This document shows positions 63,082-64,000 of a DNA stretch of 64,000 nucleotides, one piece after another. A program made the translations under genes and the position numbers. The notes beneath the pieces were generated by a model. That model had not been told where the DNA came from. It was given only the letters and a program-made list of their open reading frames with translations, and did no database searches. The stretch's first letter is position 1, and each line of letters starts with the position of its first letter. Origin of the DNA: a bacterium (GTDB lineage Bacteria; Hydrothermota; UBA3073; JACQXS01; JAQTXJ01); contig JAQUPX010000007.1 in the NCBI GenBank assembly GCA_028716385.1, positions 81,017-145,016 of the forward strand. Direction: 5' to 3'.

Positions 63082-63814
63082 GAAAATAAGGGAAAATGTT
63101 TTTCTCCTTGTTGTTGAAGATAAAAAGATAGCAAGCACTGCAAAGCCCGGTCAGTTCGTGCAGGTAAAACTTAATAATCCTTCTCCCTTTATATTACGCA
63201 GACCATTCAGCATCCACTGCGTAGAAGAATCTACATTCCATATACTTTATAAAGTCGTAGGTGAGGGAACAAAAGTCCTATCGGCTTATACTCCCGACAA
63301 CGAGATTGACATTCTCGGACCACTGGGAAACGGTTTTGAACTCAATAAAGACGAGACCTCTAATTACTATAAAAACGTTTTACTTGTCGCGGGCGGGATC
63401 GGAATTGCCCCGCTATACTTTGTGGCAAAAAAAATACAAGAATCCGGCGGCACCGTAAACACTCTTATAGGAGCGGCAAATAAAAACGAAATCTTATGCA
63501 AAGAAAATTTCGAAAAACTCGGCACCGTAAACACCAGCACGGAAGACGGTTCGGATGGGATAAAAGGGCTTGTAACGGATTTACTGAAAGACGCTCCTAA
63601 ACCGGAAATTATGTTCGCTTGCGGTCCTGCGCCAATGCTTAAAGCAATTCAATCTTATGCAAGCACTCACTTTATCCCCTGTCAATTATCATTGGAACAA
63701 TATATGGCTTGCGGAATCGGGATATGTCTCGGATGCGCCGTCCCGATAAAAAATGGATATAAATACGTATGTAAAGACGGACCCGTATTCTGGTCTGATG
63801 AAGTCAAACTATGA
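63062..63814 (+). CDS. pyrK: Dihydroorotate dehydrogenase B electron-transfer subunit
   Basis: 250 residues. FAD domain with RRPFSIH (FAD-binding Arg and Ser), NAD domain with LLVAGGIGIAPLYFVA, and a C-terminal [2Fe-2S] site with CGIGICLGCAVP and YVCKDGPVF, the PyrK arrangement. It takes electrons from PyrD to NAD+. The start overlaps the lipoprotein gene by 20 bases. The usual partner pyrD does not follow at once: only repeat and an unrelated start are seen before the edge. A sulfhydrogenase gamma-like subunit or NfnA-like protein is less likely. Confidence 0.88.
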   Translation: MKILKNEKIRENVFLLVVEDKKIASTAKPGQFVQVKLNNPSPFILRRPFSIHCVEESTFHILYKVVGEGTKVLSAYTPDNEIDILGPLGNGFELNKDETSNYYKNVLLVAGGIGIAPLYFVAKKIQESGGTVNTLIGAANKNEILCKENFEKLGTVNTSTEDGSDGIKGLVTDLLKDAPKPEIMFACGPAPMLKAIQSYASTHFIPCQLSLEQYMACGIGICLGCAVPIKNGYKYVCKDGPVFWSDEVKL

Positions 63815-63873
63815 ACTGTTATCCATAGGAAGTTTCTCGCTCAAAATGGTGAAAACAAACATAAATTATAGGC

Positions 63874-63933
63874 TTACTGGTCCCAGCAGAGCTGGATACC
63901 AATCTCTAAGAGCTTCGCTCAAGAGCTTGGTAT
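63874..63933. repeat. AGTTGG-family variant and gagcttcgctc palindrome after pyrK
   Basis: CCCAGCAGAGCTGGATA is the reverse of TATCCAGCTCTGCTGGG (25995-26030 region); then aagagcttcgctcaagagctt. Confidence 0.6.
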
Positions 63934-63939
63934 AAAACT

Positions 63940-64000
63940 ATGAACATTATATTTGGAATAATTCTTATTCTGCTATCACCCAAGAACTTGCCTGAACGTA
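63940..64000 (+). CDS. Start of an unidentified gene, cut by the window
   Basis: ATG at 63940 opens MNIIFGIILILLSPKNLPER, a signal-peptide-like or membrane start of 20 codons in an open frame to the edge. No SD. Similar in style to the start at 6885. Confidence 0.45.
   Translation, partial: MNIIFGIILILLSPKNLPER

Overview
The window looks like one contig of an AT-rich, anaerobic, uncultured bacterium of the FCB (Fibrobacteres-Chlorobi-Bacteroidetes) kind, perhaps a candidate phylum such as WOR-3/Stahlbacteria. The grounds are: ten secreted proteins ending in a type IX secretion (T9SS/por) type C-terminal sorting domain (CTD); a gingipain-like C25 peptidase; GldA and fused GldF-GldG-like genes; a membrane-bound Ech-type group 4 [NiFe] hydrogenase; and many genes without a Shine-Dalgarno (SD) sequence. 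The phylum is an inference from gene content. I found no tRNA, rRNA, CRISPR array, integrase or transposase.

Layout. 1-1361: end of an Ech hydrogenase operon (echE C-terminus, echF). 1516-9326: housekeeping and envelope genes (gatC, LEA14-like lipoprotein, LVIVD/Ig surface protein, purF, an Omp85-like outer membrane protein, a methyltransferase). 9471-17553: small CTD protein, proline catabolism (P5C dehydrogenase), a tandem ThyX-like protein, rsmD, and a reverse transsulfuration pair. 17925-25767: two large secreted proteases, one C25 cysteine peptidase and one HELGH metallopeptidase. 26458-36067: HU, a TolC/MacA/MacB-like efflux operon, a Ca2+-type P-ATPase, an unknown membrane protein and a two-gene LysO-like lysine exporter. 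36174-53512: an island of secreted proteins rich in beta-propeller folds (kelch, FG-GAP/VCBS, RCC1, PQQ-like), a glycoside-hydrolase-like LamG protein and two unknown exported proteins, with a NarL-type two-component pair and ApbE embedded. 53610-64000: RDD protein, gldA and gldFG-like genes, rpmG (L33) with a broken duplicate, mfd, a TPR lipoprotein, pyrK, and the start of a further gene.

The least ordinary content is a dense set of small palindromic and degenerate repeats. At least six families fill almost every intergenic gap and several have entered coding sequence in frame: TCCGCCTCAGGCGGA in three secreted proteins, always read as Ser-Ala-Ser-Gly and twice in the same loop of the CTD; a CTTCGACTACGCTCAGG element in two CTD linkers; a palindrome with a direct repeat in GatC; and a REP-like piece in the Mfd linker. 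One insertion split the start of rpmG, left a 55-bp duplication and supplied the new SD. A second theme is initiation: many SD-less genes carry a -35-like hexamer only 35-50 bp before the start codon, which predicts leaderless or near-leaderless mRNAs, while most secreted CTD proteins have strong SDs.
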